Of a DNA stretch of 64,000 nt, positions 44,176 to 53,491 are shown piece by piece. Position 1 is the stretch's first letter; each line of letters starts with the position of its first letter. A model generated the notes under the pieces. The model had not been told where the DNA came from, did not search any database, and was given only the letters and a program-made list of their open reading frames with translations. The position numbers and the translations under genes were made by a program. The stretch is from Vulcanimicrobiota bacterium (GTDB lineage: Bacteria > Vulcanimicrobiota > JAJTBE01): contig JAIORV010000110.1 of the NCBI GenBank assembly GCA_021107945.1, forward strand, positions 1 through 64,000, given 5' to 3'.

Positions 44176-45042
44176 TTATTTTTTGTCACAACGAGATGCG
44201 AAGCTTTTTTGGATCTTCGCCTTGATAATTTTTCCCGAATCCTGGGCAATATAAACATAATTTCCTGCAAATGCAATTCCTTCCTGATCCTGCCCTGGAA
44301 CCGACCACTGGTTCAAAATCTTGCCGTCAGTTGAAACCTCAAAAAGAGTATTATTGAAATCGCTCAATATGAAAAGAGTTTTACGGGAATTGTGATATGT
44401 CATTCCGCTGAGGTCAGTGCATGGCATCCTGAACCATCCAAGCACCTTTAAAGATTTCTTGCCCGCAAACCTCTTCTTAATAACCGAGGGGGCGGGCACT
44501 TTCATCACGATAGGCGGATCATGCTGGTTGCATATATAAATCCTGTCATACCCGGCCTTCTTTCCAGGGACAAATGCTATTCCCTCAAAGCCGTTTCCAC
44601 CTTCCCTGAAGAGAGGCTTTCCCTTTTCATCCTTGTTGATGATCTTGAATATTCCTGTAATTTTAAGCGTTGCGGGGTCTATTACCAGGATGCCGTCTAT
44701 CTCCTCGGCGGCAACGTATACCTCTCCGGTTCTCGTGTTAATTGCCACTCCTTCCGGATCTAATTCGTCGTTATCTTGCGCCGATATATGTTTTTTTGCA
44801 AGTATTTTCCCGTTTAAATCAATCTCATATATATCCCCGTCATCACTCACGACAAATAATGTTTTTCTCATCGGGTGATATGCAATCCCGGAAGGCTCTT
44901 CTATCTTTTCTTTACGATCCAACTTCTCTATAGAAGAATATGGGAAAATTATTGTCTTTAATTTGCTCCCAAAAACCAAGCCGGTTGAAAAGAAAGACAA
45001 AAATAGTAGTAGAAAAAGGTATAAACAAAATCTTTTTTTCAT
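44176..45042 (-). CDS. SdiA-regulated-like secreted beta-propeller protein
   Basis: The 288-residue protein has a cleavable-type signal peptide (KKRFCLYLFLLLFLSFFSTG...) and then a propeller-like sequence: EEPSGIAYHPMRKTLFVVSD, DPEGVAINTRTGEVYVAAEE, GGNGFEGIAFVPG and DLSGMTYHNSRKTLFILSD. This follows the SdiA-regulated/phytase-like esterase-type repeat. It should be exported; catalytic residues are not obvious. The role is unknown. A GGAGGGGG stretch is 14 bases before the ATG. Co-directional with and 18 bp from the small membrane protein gene. Confidence 0.8.
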   Translation of the reverse strand: MKKRFCLYLFLLLFLSFFSTGLVFGSKLKTIIFPYSSIEKLDRKEKIEEPSGIAYHPMRKTLFVVSDDGDIYEIDLNGKILAKKHISAQDNDELDPEGVAINTRTGEVYVAAEEIDGILVIDPATLKITGIFKIINKDEKGKPLFREGGNGFEGIAFVPGKKAGYDRIYICNQHDPPIVMKVPAPSVIKKRFAGKKSLKVLGWFRMPCTDLSGMTYHNSRKTLFILSDFNNTLFEVSTDGKILNQWSVPGQDQEGIAFAGNYVYIAQDSGKIIKAKIQKSFASRCDKK

Positions 45043-45454
45043 ATAATTAACATCCCCCTCCTGAATTATTCCGTCCCGATTAGATTATTTATAGCTTATA
45101 GAAAACCCTTTTGCTAATATGAATTGTGATAATAACCCGGCTATCCGTTTTCCTGCCCGGGAAGACGCTGAAGCGTCTGAAGCAGTTGGGGTTGTGTGTA
45201 TTCCCTTCTTCCCCCGGATAAATCCGGGGGTTAATCTCATGGGAGGTTTAAAAACCTCCGCTACCGCTACATGGATGTGGGAAATGGGACGTGGGAAGCG
45301 AGATCCGTCATCCGTCATCCGTCATCCATTATCCTTTTTCCATTATCCTTTTTCCATTTTCCATTTTCCATTATCCATTTATCCATTTATCGGGATGGGG
45401 ACATCCCTCCTACAGTCCGTTTCCCGCTTCCCGTCTCTCCCTTCTCCCTTCCCA
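45043..45454. repeat. Repeat-filled spacer (type B copy and simple repeats)
   Basis: No gene is seen. It holds a type B chain of hairpins, AGACGCTGAAGCGTCT (45163-45178), CCCCCGGATAAATCCGGGGG (45211-45230) and GGAGGTTTAAAAACCTCC (45242-45259), then a tract of ATCCGTC and CCATTATCC words (45297-45385), a reverse copy of the GGGATGGGGACATCCCTCC block (45390-45408), and a CCCGTTTCCC-like end. The tract lies 3' of the asparaginase gene. Confidence 0.8.
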
Positions 45455-46510
45455 CTAGTGACAAATCTTCCATTTATCTTCCTGCTCCACCGGCAACATC
45501 TCACCGCACATAGACCGGAACATTTCAGACCTGATCCTCTCAATATCATCCGTCTTTCCTGTCAGCCAGGAGAGCTTGGCATATGCCGCCTCTCTTGTTA
45601 TGTCGCGGAGATATATCGCTCCCACATCGGCAAATCTCTTTGCGGTTTCATATTCGACATGCACACCGCCCTTGAGACAACTGGATTTTACACATGCAAC
45701 GACCCCGGAATCGACAAGTTTCTTTGTAGTCTTTTCCAGAGAGAACGGTCCTTCAAAGGGCATATTTCCCATTCCGTATGCTTCCATTATTATCCCCCGA
45801 TAATCGGACGACAGCATCCATTCCAAAATATCGGGTTTTAGTCCCGGATATAATGCAACAATAGCAACTCTATCACTCCAGGCATATTGGAAAGTCTCTT
45901 TTTGCGCCGGTCTGAGAAGACTTTCAAGGGGGCTGTGAATTCGGTGATGAAGCGCATCGACATGCCCAAGGGGAAGAAAGTTTGGGGAGTCGAAAGCGTC
46001 AAACCCCTGCGAATCAAGCTTCGTTGCCCTGTTTCCTCTATATAGGTGTTTCCCGAAGAAAACGGTAACTTCCGGAATATCTTCGCATGCAAACATTATC
46101 GAGTAATATATATTTCCCGGTGCGTCGGAGCCAAGCTCGTTGAGGGGCTTTTGGGAGCCTGTTATCACAACGGGTTTGTGTATCTCAAAAAGCCAGAATG
46201 AAAGGAATGATGAAAGGTAAGCGAGGGTATCGGTTCCCGACAGCACAATAAAGCCGTCATATTCGCTGTAATTTTCAACAATGGTATCGAATATTTTCTT
46301 CATCAGGGGCGGATAGCTATTTGCGCTGTCAATCTGGTCCGCCCTCGTGTAATATAACTCCACGGGTCTTGTTATCTGATATATGAGGCGGCGAATATCT
46401 TCCTTGCCGTCAACCGGTTTCAGCACTCCCCCGGAGCGTTTCATCGAGACCGTTCCGCCGTTGTCGATAATGAGGATTTTTTTCTTGATTGATTTGTTGT
46501 TTTTTTCCAT
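45455..46510 (-). CDS. Asparaginase (L-asparaginase type I/II fold)
   Basis: The 351-residue protein has the asparaginase signatures: DNGGTVSM with the first catalytic Thr and LSGTDTLAYLSSFLSF with the second (the usual HGTDTM with His replaced by Ser). The later TGSQKPLNELGSDAP region completes the active-site pocket. It hydrolyses L-asparagine to aspartate and ammonia, or a related amide. No signal peptide, so it is cytoplasmic (type I-like). ATG start with AGGAGATG upstream. It lies between repeat-filled spacers. Confidence 0.9.
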   Translation of the reverse strand: MEKNNKSIKKKILIIDNGGTVSMKRSGGVLKPVDGKEDIRRLIYQITRPVELYYTRADQIDSANSYPPLMKKIFDTIVENYSEYDGFIVLSGTDTLAYLSSFLSFWLFEIHKPVVITGSQKPLNELGSDAPGNIYYSIMFACEDIPEVTVFFGKHLYRGNRATKLDSQGFDAFDSPNFLPLGHVDALHHRIHSPLESLLRPAQKETFQYAWSDRVAIVALYPGLKPDILEWMLSSDYRGIIMEAYGMGNMPFEGPFSLEKTTKKLVDSGVVACVKSSCLKGGVHVEYETAKRFADVGAIYLRDITREAAYAKLSWLTGKTDDIERIRSEMFRSMCGEMLPVEQEDKWKICH

Positions 46511-46563
46511 CCATTCATCTCCTGTGATATGATGTATGCCCGTTTCTTAGCTCATTTGCCGGA

Positions 46564-46631
46564 AGCCACTGAAGTGGCTGATATATAGGGGAAAGGGTGG
46601 TCTCTCTTATTCCCCCGGTTGAAACCGGGGG
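46564..46631. repeat. Type B hairpin pair downstream of uvrA
   Basis: AGCCACTGAAGTGGCT (46564-46579) and CCCCCGGTTGAAACCGGGGG (46612-46631). Compared with the copies at 45163 and 49751, the stems differ at paired positions so that pairing is kept. Confidence 0.85.
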
Positions 46632-46686
46632 TTAATCTCATGATCAACTGAAAAAGCATGCAAACCCTGTTAGTACCAATTCGCCA

Positions 46687-49509
46687 TCAAATTGTAATTA
46701 TCTTCTTCAAATAATGACCCGTGTATGACTCCTCACAATTTGCCACGTCCTCCGGCGAACCACAGCATACAACCTGTCCGCCGCCGTCGCCTCCCTCGGG
46801 GCCCAGATCGACTATATAATCCGCACTCTTTATCACATCAAGATGATGCTCGATTACAATAATGGTATTTCCAGACTCCACAAGCCTGTGAAGCACTTTT
46901 AAAAGCCTTGCTACATCGTGAAAGTGAAGCCCTGTTGTAGGCTCGTCAAGCATATACAACGTCTTCCCGGTTGCTCGCTTTGAAAGTTCCGTTGACAGCT
47001 TCACTCTTTGCGCCTCTCCGCCGGATAGTGTGGTGGCGGGTTGTCCAAGCTCAATATAACCCAAGCCCACATCATATATGGTTTTGAGTTTGTTGTGTAT
47101 CTTGGGAATATTGGCGAAGAACTCCATCGCCTCTTCGACAGTCATTTTCAACACGTCGGATATGCTCTTCCCCTTATACAGCACCTGCAGGGTTTCCCTG
47201 TTATACCGCTTCCCCTTGCAAACTTCGCATGGCACATATACATCGGGAAGGAAGTGCATCTCGATTTTCAATATCCCCGCGCCCTGGCACGCCTCACATC
47301 TTCCGCCCCTGATGTTGAATGAAAACCTTCCCTGTTGGTATCCTCGTTTTCTTGCTTCTCTTGTGGCGGTGAACAACTGCCGGATTGGCGTAAAAACTCC
47401 CGTGTATGTGGCGGGATTTGATCTCGGAGTCCTGCCGATGGGGGACTGGTCAATAATTATGACCTTATCAAGATTCCTCCATCCTTCCGTGCTGTCATGC
47501 TCGCCCGGTCTTGCCAGGGAAGAATGAAATCTACGAGCAAGAGCGCGATAAAGTATATCATTTACAAGGCTTGATTTCCCGGATCCTGAAACTCCTGTGA
47601 CACATATAAAAAGCCCCAGGGGGAATTCCACATCAATATTTTTCAGGTTGTGATGACGCGCTCCGCGAACCCACAAACTATTTCCGTTTGAGGTACGCGC
47701 ATTCCGGGGGGAAGTCACGCTCAATTTGCCTGATAAGTATTTTCCCGTACACGATTCTTCGCATTCTAATATTTCTTCAGGCGTTCCCTGGAATACAATT
47801 TCGCCGCCATGCACACCCGCTCCTGGCCCGATATCAATAACGTGATCCGCTGTGAGTATTGTCTCTTCGTCATGCTCCACTACAATGAGAGTATTCCCCA
47901 ATTTCTGCAATTTCACCAGTGTGTCAAGAAGCCTGCGGTTGTCTCGCTGGTGAAGCCCGATGCTGGGCTCGTCCATTATGTACAAAACACCCACAAGCGA
48001 GGATCCTATCTGGGTTGCAAGCCTGATTCGCTGTGCCTCTCCTCCTGCAAGTGTCCCGGCGGTTCTGCTCAGGGTCAGGTATTCCAATCCTACATCAACC
48101 ATAAACTGTAGTCTTTCCCTGATTTCCTTGACAATTCGCCTTGCAATTATATACTCTCGGCCTGTGAACTCAAGGCCGTCAAAAAAATTGAGGCAATCTT
48201 TAATTGAAAAGGCGGATATCTGGGCGATATTCTTGCCGCCGATTGTTACCGCAAGGGACTGTGGTTTCAATCTTGCTCCCCCGCAATCGGGACAGGCAAG
48301 ATCCGCCATATATTTCTCTATCTCCCTGCGAATATAATCTGAATCGGTCTGTTTATATCTTCTTTCCAGGTTGGGAATTACTCCCTCGAACACAAGTCCC
48401 CTGAAGAACCTTACGTCTGTCCTGTCTCCCGCAGTCCCATAAAGAACAATCTGTCTATGATGATCATCAAGCTGAGATAATGGAGCATCCATATCAATGT
48501 CATGCTCGACTGCGAAATTCCTGAACCGCTCCCAGAACCAGCTTTCCGATTTGTTATGCCTGAAATTCCGGTTAGGCTTTCCGAACGGTACAAGAGCGCC
48601 TTGTGATATCGACTTTGATAAATCCGGCACGACAAGCTCCGGGGCAAGCTCCAGCTTGAACCCTATTCCGGTACAACGGGGGCATGCTCCATACGGGGTG
48701 TTGAACGAGAACATCCTAGGCTCCTGGTCTTCGAACGAGATGCCGCAATGAATGCACGACATCTTGCCGGAGAAAAGCATATCCTCTCCATCTATAACCT
48801 GAACGACGGCGGTATTATCCCCGATTTTTAATGCGGTTTCCATCGAGTCGGCAACCCTGCCGTTCACTCCGGGTTTTATCACAACACGGTCAATGATAAG
48901 CTCAATATTATGCTTCTTATAACGATCAAGCTTGATTTCCTCGTCAAGATCCATCACCTCACCGTTAACCCGCATGCGCAGGTAGCCCCTCTCCCTGTAG
49001 TCCTCGAAGAGCTTTTTGTATTCACCTTTCCTGCCCCTGACCAAAGGCGACATTATCATAATTTTTGTCTTCTCAGGTAAAGAAAGGATCCTGTCAACCA
49101 TCTGGTCAATTGTCTGAGACTCTATGGGCCTGCCGCATTTGTAACAGTGGGGTTTCCCTACCCGCGCGAAAAGAAGCCTGAGGTAATCGTAAATCTCTGT
49201 CACGGTTCCCACTGTCGAGCGGGGATTGTGAGAGACGCTTTTTTGATCAATGGATATCGCCGGAGAAAGACCCTCGATATAATCAACGTCAGGCTTCTCC
49301 ATCTGCCCCAGGAATTGCCTTGCATACGAGGAAAGCGACTCCATATAACGCCTCTGTCCCTCGGCGAAAATTGTATCAAATGCAAGTGAAGACTTCCCGG
49401 ATCCTGAGATCCCGGTAATCACAATAATTTTCTCCCGAGGAAACTCCAGACTAATATTTTTAAGGTTATGCTCTCTCGCACCCCTTATAATTATCTTATC
49501 TAACGCCAT
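46687..49509 (-). CDS. uvrA: Excinuclease ABC subunit A
   Basis: The 940-residue protein has two ABC ATPase modules, Walker [11 protein letters not shown] near residue 32 and [10 protein letters not shown] near 640, the ABC signatures [17 protein letters not shown] and [17 protein letters not shown], and zinc modules ([13 protein letters not shown]...CPRCTG, CEACQG...CEVCKG). UvrA recognises DNA damage with UvrB in nucleotide excision repair. Length matches the family. A type A leader repeat starts 17 bp upstream. Confidence 0.99.
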   Translation of the reverse strand: MALDKIIIRGAREHNLKNISLEFPREKIIVITGISGSGKSSLAFDTIFAEGQRRYMESLSSYARQFLGQMEKPDVDYIEGLSPAISIDQKSVSHNPRSTVGTVTEIYDYLRLLFARVGKPHCYKCGRPIESQTIDQMVDRILSLPEKTKIMIMSPLVRGRKGEYKKLFEDYRERGYLRMRVNGEVMDLDEEIKLDRYKKHNIELIIDRVVIKPGVNGRVADSMETALKIGDNTAVVQVIDGEDMLFSGKMSCIHCGISFEDQEPRMFSFNTPYGACPRCTGIGFKLELAPELVVPDLSKSISQGALVPFGKPNRNFRHNKSESWFWERFRNFAVEHDIDMDAPLSQLDDHHRQIVLYGTAGDRTDVRFFRGLVFEGVIPNLERRYKQTDSDYIRREIEKYMADLACPDCGGARLKPQSLAVTIGGKNIAQISAFSIKDCLNFFDGLEFTGREYIIARRIVKEIRERLQFMVDVGLEYLTLSRTAGTLAGGEAQRIRLATQIGSSLVGVLYIMDEPSIGLHQRDNRRLLDTLVKLQKLGNTLIVVEHDEETILTADHVIDIGPGAGVHGGEIVFQGTPEEILECEESCTGKYLSGKLSVTSPRNARTSNGNSLWVRGARHHNLKNIDVEFPLGLFICVTGVSGSGKSSLVNDILYRALARRFHSSLARPGEHDSTEGWRNLDKVIIIDQSPIGRTPRSNPATYTGVFTPIRQLFTATREARKRGYQQGRFSFNIRGGRCEACQGAGILKIEMHFLPDVYVPCEVCKGKRYNRETLQVLYKGKSISDVLKMTVEEAMEFFANIPKIHNKLKTIYDVGLGYIELGQPATTLSGGEAQRVKLSTELSKRATGKTLYMLDEPTTGLHFHDVARLLKVLHRLVESGNTIIVIEHHLDVIKSADYIVDLGPEGGDGGGQVVCCGSPEDVANCEESYTGHYLKKIITI

Positions 49510-49525
49510 AATAACACCTGTAACT

Positions 49526-49570
49526 ATTCAGACCTCTCACTGTAGGAGAGGCTTCCAGCCTCGATTTCAT
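49526..49570 (-). repeat. Leader-associated hairpin repeat, copy 3 (type A)
   Basis: Reading on the minus strand: ATCGAGGCTGGAAGCCTCTCCTACAG...GGTCTGAATAGT, the same order as the 9263 copy with a perfect GAGGCT/AGCCTC stem. It ends 17 bases before the uvrA start codon and is in the gene's own orientation. A further GGTGGGGGC...CCC-containing block follows upstream (49575-49640). Confidence 0.8.
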
Positions 49571-49750
49571 ACCATTCCCAGGCTGGTCGGGAGACTAGCC
49601 CCCACCCAAATCCTGGGGTGGTCTGAATAAATACTAACACCTGTTGTTCTTATTCACATGAAAGCAATTGTTACTCTTTATATGGTATTATTCCTTTTTA
49701 TAAATTGAATCTATATACAAAAACCGACCTTACTCATTTCCATATAGGGA

Positions 49751-49845
49751 AGCCGCTGAAGCGGCTGAAGTAGTAAGGAGGGTGGGCACCTTTTATTCCC
49801 CCGGATAAATCCGAGGGATAGTCTCATGGAGGTTTAAAAACCTCC
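49751..49845. repeat. Type B chain of hairpins upstream of uvrA
   Basis: AGCCGCTGAAGCGGCT (49751-49766), CCCCCGGATAAATCCGAGGG (49798-49817, one mismatch) and GGAGGTTTAAAAACCTCC (49828-49845). The order is the same as in the copy at 45163-45259. The 49510-50062 spacer has no gene. Confidence 0.85.
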
Positions 49846-49858
49846 GCCAACCACAAAG

Positions 49859-49931
49859 GGAGGTGAGAGGTGGGAGGTGAGAGGTGAGAGGTGAGAGGTG
49901 AGAGGTGAGAGGTGGGAGGTGGGAAGTGGGA
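49859..49931. repeat. GGTGAGA heptamer minisatellite
   Basis: About ten tandem heptamers, GGTGAGA or GGTGGGA, run without interruption. A related GTGAGAA tract is at 61190-61244. Length is likely to vary between strains. Confidence 0.9.
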
Positions 49932-49948
49932 GATTAGACATTTTACTG

Positions 49949-50019
49949 GACCGCAGAGGCACGGAGTTCACGAAGAATATATATAAAATAAGCTCCGTGA
50001 CCTCCGTGTCTTCGTGGTA
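49949..50019. repeat. Inverted-repeat element, CCGCAGAGGCACGGAG type
   Basis: GACCGCAGAGGCACGGAGTT and the closing CTCCGTGACCTCCGTGTCTT form a 70 bp imperfect hairpin. It is followed by CCGTCCTTCG...CCTTAGAGGTA, the same tail as at 32320-32390. Confidence 0.75.
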
Positions 50020-50062
50020 AGAAAACCGTCCTTCGTCCTTCGTTATCCGTCCTCCGTTTTCC

Positions 50063-50365
50063 TTATTTCCTAATTTCCTTAGAGGTAAAATTCCTTATTT
50101 CATCAACGGAGATTTTGTTTAATAATACTGTTTTCTGTCTTGATTTTTCACCTGATTTGATTGAGACTTGTCTTTTTTTTATTTTAAAGAAGTCGGATAA
50201 AAACGAGATAAGAGCTTTATTGGCCTTGCCTTCAACTGCGGGGGAGGTTAATTTCACATTCAACGCATCGCCGTGAAGTCCGGTTATCTTGTTTGTTGAA
50301 GATCGGGGGCTGACGTGTATTTTTATGAGGATTCCGCCTTTTGTTTCTTTTATCCATAGAGACAA
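50063..50365 (-). CDS. DUF167/YggU-family protein
   Basis: The 100-residue protein fits DUF167: GGILIKIHVSPRSSTNKITGLHGDALNVKLTSPAVEGKANKALISFL, then a VSIKSGEKSRQKTVLL strand. It is small, soluble and of unknown function; some members accompany membrane insertion or cell-division (YggT) genes. TTG start at 50365 has GGAGTG seven bases ahead. The preceding genes on the minus strand are a lipoprotein and TPR proteins. Confidence 0.9.
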   Translation of the reverse strand: MSLWIKETKGGILIKIHVSPRSSTNKITGLHGDALNVKLTSPAVEGKANKALISFLSDFFKIKKRQVSIKSGEKSRQKTVLLNKISVDEIRNFTSKEIRK

Positions 50366-50406
50366 TATATATCACTCCAAAAAATAAAACTGGGACATCC
50401 CGCATG

Positions 50407-50424
50407 GCGGGTTTAAAAACCCGC
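50407..50424. repeat. Type B hairpin, GCGGG variant
   Basis: GCGGGTTTAAAAACCCGC is a perfect palindromic hairpin of the same design as GGAGGTTTAAAAACCTCC, with both sides of the stem changed. Confidence 0.8.
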
Positions 50425-50502
50425 ACTACGTGATGGGAGCATTTTTTATAAAAAACCAGGGACAGCGCCCTATTTATCTGATTAAATATATATAACCTTT
50501 AT

Positions 50503-51180
50503 TTATTCTTTATTATTATTCTCACACTTTTGCAAGATGAGCTTTGCTTCCTGGCGGTTGGCGCTATCCGAGATACGACTGAATTCTATTGCAATAATCC
50601 CCACATCGTTATTAATCCATATTTTGAGGAAACTCTTGCCTCCACTATTGTAAAATATCTCTCTGCCCACAAGTTCCCCCAGGCCTGTCTTGAATTTCCT
50701 CGTGCCTCCCACAGTTGCCTTTATCTCTCGTGAGCCTATTTTACATTCCCATTTCTGTCCCTTTTTGACATTGCGGGGTATCATAAGGAATTTGCTTTTC
50801 TTTCCCATCATCCAGCAGAGTCCCTCTTCTTCCTGGCTCATGCTCATCGCCATAATCCAGTAATCTCCCTGATAAATGTCGATAATGAAGAATTTCCTGC
50901 CATCCCTTTCATATTCTCTCTTCACCACAATCCTGTGTTTGGGAGCGGTCATCTTGATTTTTTTCCCACTACCGCTTTTTGAAATCAACTCACCTGAATA
51001 TGTAAATGTGTCTCCCTTTTCCAACGGTAGAAGCAATGTGTCCTTTTCTTCACCACACCCGTTAAAAAAGATCATAAAGCCCGGCAATAGGAATAGAAAG
51101 AAAAGGAGAAGGGCGCGCTCCTTCCTGATCCTCTTGTCCGATATTTTTTCCGGAGTTGATTTTTCGTTCAATCTCATCAC
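50503..51180 (-). CDS. Hypothetical lipoprotein
   Basis: The 225-residue protein has a long N-terminal charged tail, a hydrophobic segment (ALLLFFLFLLPGFMIFF) and a lipobox ending in Cys42 (FNGC), so it should be lipid-anchored. The mature part is mainly beta (strand-rich, with DTFTYSGEL, RIVVKREYERDGRKFFIIDI). No family is recognised. The start is a GTG or the ATG three bases later; no strong ribosome-binding site. It lies between two repeat-rich spacers. Confidence 0.6.
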   Translation of the reverse strand: MMRLNEKSTPEKISDKRIRKERALLLFFLFLLPGFMIFFNGCGEEKDTLLLPLEKGDTFTYSGELISKSGSGKKIKMTAPKHRIVVKREYERDGRKFFIIDIYQGDYWIMAMSMSQEEEGLCWMMGKKSKFLMIPRNVKKGQKWECKIGSREIKATVGGTRKFKTGLGELVGREIFYNSGGKSFLKIWINNDVGIIAIEFSRISDSANRQEAKLILQKCENNNKE

Positions 51181-51229
51181 CTTGCTGATAAATTAATAGT
51201 ATCTGAACCCGGATAATGCTTTTTAATTC

Positions 51230-51317
51230 AACGCAGAGAGGGCAGAGATTTTATGAGGTTAACACTTGAGGGTATCGATCCCTTTTTTCACCGGCGGACT
51301 TCGCGATCTCTGCGGTA
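51230..51317. repeat. Imperfect inverted repeat, CGCAGAG type
   Basis: AACGCAGAGAGGGCAGAGAT at the left and GCGATCTCTGCGGT at the right pair imperfectly. It lies between the TPR gene and the lipoprotein gene. A weaker relative of the CACCACGAAG elements. Confidence 0.55.
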
Positions 51318-51327
51318 AAAAAATCAA

Positions 51328-52209
51328 TCATTCAATTTTCATCTTTTCATAGTCATATTCACCGGGGGTGGTGGTGTCTGTTTTATGCTCCCCGTGCCCG
51401 GGATCTTTATGTGAATCTTCGACTCCTTTGGGGTGGGAATGAGATCCATTCTTGTGATGGTGGTGGCGCATAAGGTGCCCGGGGGCTTTGGACGGATCTA
51501 CTTTTGGTGATTTTACCTCTTCACCTCTCCTGAGTTTCTCCAGGTCTTCCGTCATCCTTTTTATGGTGGGGTGATCGGGAGCGACAGCTTTTTCCGCCTT
51601 TATATATTTCTCCGCCTCGTCATAATTCTTCATTTTCCTATATTCCCAGTAAAGACGGCGTAATGAGTTCATAATGTCTATCCTGTTATTCTTTTTGAGG
51701 GCAATCTTTAGAGCCTTCTTGTGCCATTTTGCCGCCGTCTCGTAATCTTTCTTGTAGTAGAATATATCTCCCATGGTAAATGTCAGCTTGAAGCTGCCGG
51801 GATTGTAGTCTAGTCCTTCTCTTAAGAATTTTATTGCTTCCGGGTACTTCTTGAAATTCACGGCAAGTTGATACGCTCCGAAGTCGTATGCTTGCTCGAA
51901 TTTCGGATCAAGGGCGGTAACAATACGGTGTAGAGGAAGTGTTACGGCATCTTTTCTCCAGTCGATTTTATCATCCCGTTCATGATGGTACATATCCGCC
52001 CTTATATATATATACGATGCGATTATGGTTCTTACCTCGCCTATCATTTGGGTGAAAATCTGGACTCCCACGGAGCGATCAAGATTGACGGGGAATTTCT
52101 CGCTTCTGAGAACCGTCAGGTAATTGGTAAGAGGAACTGCAATCGCAAATAAAATAAGAATAAGTATATGCTTATGATATTGCTTGAGGAAGCTAACAAA
52201 TTTTTTCAT
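51328..52209 (-). CDS. Membrane-anchored TPR protein with His-rich tail
   Basis: The 293-residue protein has an N-terminal membrane anchor (residues ~12-30, HKHILILILFAIAVPLTNYL), tetratricopeptide repeats (for example YPEAIKFLREGLDYNPGSFK, YETAAKWHKKALKIA, YDEAEKYIKAEKAVAPDHP; ~110-215) and a His/Gly-rich tail (HLMRHHHHKNGSHSHPKG) that could bind metal. ATG 52209 has AGGGG eight bases upstream. The longer frame from 52263 begins inside the GCGGGTC hairpin repeat and is rejected. The next upstream gene ends within repeat sequence, 65 bp away. Function unknown. Confidence 0.7.
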   Translation of the reverse strand: MKKFVSFLKQYHKHILILILFAIAVPLTNYLTVLRSEKFPVNLDRSVGVQIFTQMIGEVRTIIASYIYIRADMYHHERDDKIDWRKDAVTLPLHRIVTALDPKFEQAYDFGAYQLAVNFKKYPEAIKFLREGLDYNPGSFKLTFTMGDIFYYKKDYETAAKWHKKALKIALKKNNRIDIMNSLRRLYWEYRKMKNYDEAEKYIKAEKAVAPDHPTIKRMTEDLEKLRRGEEVKSPKVDPSKAPGHLMRHHHHKNGSHSHPKGVEDSHKDPGHGEHKTDTTTPGEYDYEKMKIE

Positions 52210-52242
52210 TCTCTCAATCCCCTTATGCTTATTGCACGTAGC

Positions 52243-52286
52243 GCGGGTCTTCAGACCCGCCAATATGGGGAGATCTAAAGATCTCC
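52243..52286. repeat. Two type B hairpins side by side
   Basis: GCGGGTCTTCAGACCCGC (52243-52260) and GGAGATCTAAAGATCTCC (52269-52286). The second supplies the stop codon of the 154-residue membrane protein upstream. Same architecture as the other type B hairpins with exchanged stems. Confidence 0.8.
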
Positions 52287-52739
52287 GCTACCTTTTTGGA
52301 CAGCTTGATCCGCGGAGGCATCCACGCCTTTCAATTTCAGGTTGATGATATTTATCCTGTCAACTATCTTGTTAAGGAAAGGTCTCAACAACAGGAGTAT
52401 GATAAATAAATAAAATAACCACCGGGCTTTCTCCCATACTATAAACGTGCTTGCCCATTCCCTCCAGGGTTCGCCAAAGTAATCCTGATGCATAAAGTCG
52501 CCTGTGTCATGCTCATGCGACTCGAAAAGCTCGCCCTTTTCAATGTGAGTCATTGCATCATCGGCAGCTTTTCTTTCGTGCTTGTCAAGATCCACACTGG
52601 CCTTTTTAAGCCCTTTCCTATAGGCATTGATTATTTCGTTTTTAATCCTGATGGGGTAGAACCAGAAAAAGAGGCCCAGGATAATTACAACAACCGCCAT
52701 TATTATATTGTGGGTGGTGAAATATTTTTTAACGTCCAA
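52275..52739 (-). CDS. Hypothetical two-helix membrane protein
   Basis: The 154-residue protein (TTG start at 52739, GGAGG five bases upstream) has an N-terminal membrane helix (IIMAVVVIILGLFFWFYPI), a charged His/Asp-rich middle, and a second helix (WLFYLFIILLLLRPFL). The frame is open to 52874 but that part lacks a ribosome-binding site. The last residues (QKGSGDL-stop) come from a type B hairpin repeat. It may form a unit with the TPR protein downstream. No family recognised. Confidence 0.55.
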   Translation of the reverse strand: MDVKKYFTTHNIIMAVVVIILGLFFWFYPIRIKNEIINAYRKGLKKASVDLDKHERKAADDAMTHIEKGELFESHEHDTGDFMHQDYFGEPWREWASTFIVWEKARWLFYLFIILLLLRPFLNKIVDRINIINLKLKGVDASADQAVQKGSGDL

Positions 52740-53011
52740 AATAGCCTCCTTTAAAAATATAGTACCTGATTTACAAAATTTATTCCCAAAGGTCAAAGAT
52801 CCTGCATTAATTGGAAATGAGATTTCAAATCCAAATAAAATGGGATTTACAGGTTGTGTAGAAATGTTAAACAACAGGCTTCAGCTTAAGCTTTTATAAT
52901 TATTGAAGTCAACTTTATCATCAACCTCATTCTGCTTGAGGCTGATCTTTATATATTTCTATGTAGATGAATGTAATATTTGGGGTGTATTGTCAATAAT
53001 GCAACAATTGA

Positions 53012-53393
53012 TTTTTAGAACAACACCACAATTTATTGTGGTGGGAGGTAGAACGGCTTAACCATGCCGTCTCAGCCTCTTCAGAGGCTTCTGGATTCTG
53101 AAGGTTAATGGGGTGGCGAAAATTAGAAACAAGAATCGGGAGACGAGAGGTGAGAAATTCTTTTCTCATTTCTCGCTTCACATTTCCCCCTTCCATATAT
53201 TTGAAAAACCTCTAAGCCGGAGGATGAGGAAAAAAATGGAGGCCGGATCCCACTTCTCACCTCCCATTTATGGGACAGGTGGCATAAAAAACATCTGGTA
53301 AGAAAGAGATAGGAAACCGTTAAAAACGGTTGAATACCCAATGTGTGGGACTTCGTCCTGCCACCCGATTAAAATCGGGTGTTGTCCTAAAAA
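53012..53393. repeat. Modular palindromic element with terminal repeats (type C, copy 2)
   Basis: The ends TTTTTAGAACAACACC and GGTGTTGTCCTAAAAA are inverted copies with one mismatch. Inside: CACCACAATTTATTGTGGTG (53024-53043), AGCCTCTTCAGAGGCT (53074-53089), AACCGTTAAAAACGGTT (53315-53331) and CACCCGATTAAAATCGGGTG (53362-53381). It fills most of the 52740-53491 spacer, which has no gene. Ends match the copy at 36092-36272. Confidence 0.85.
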
Positions 53394-53491
53394 TGTTATG
53401 AAAGATTAGATTTGCGGGGGAGGTCGATAACTAAATTGCCTTCAATGCATTTGAAACAGATTAAATACCGGTAAAAGTCCGAGGTGAAAAA

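Noticed and set aside
49859-49931. Possible CRISPR or iteron array
   Set aside because: It is an uninterrupted heptamer minisatellite without spacers.
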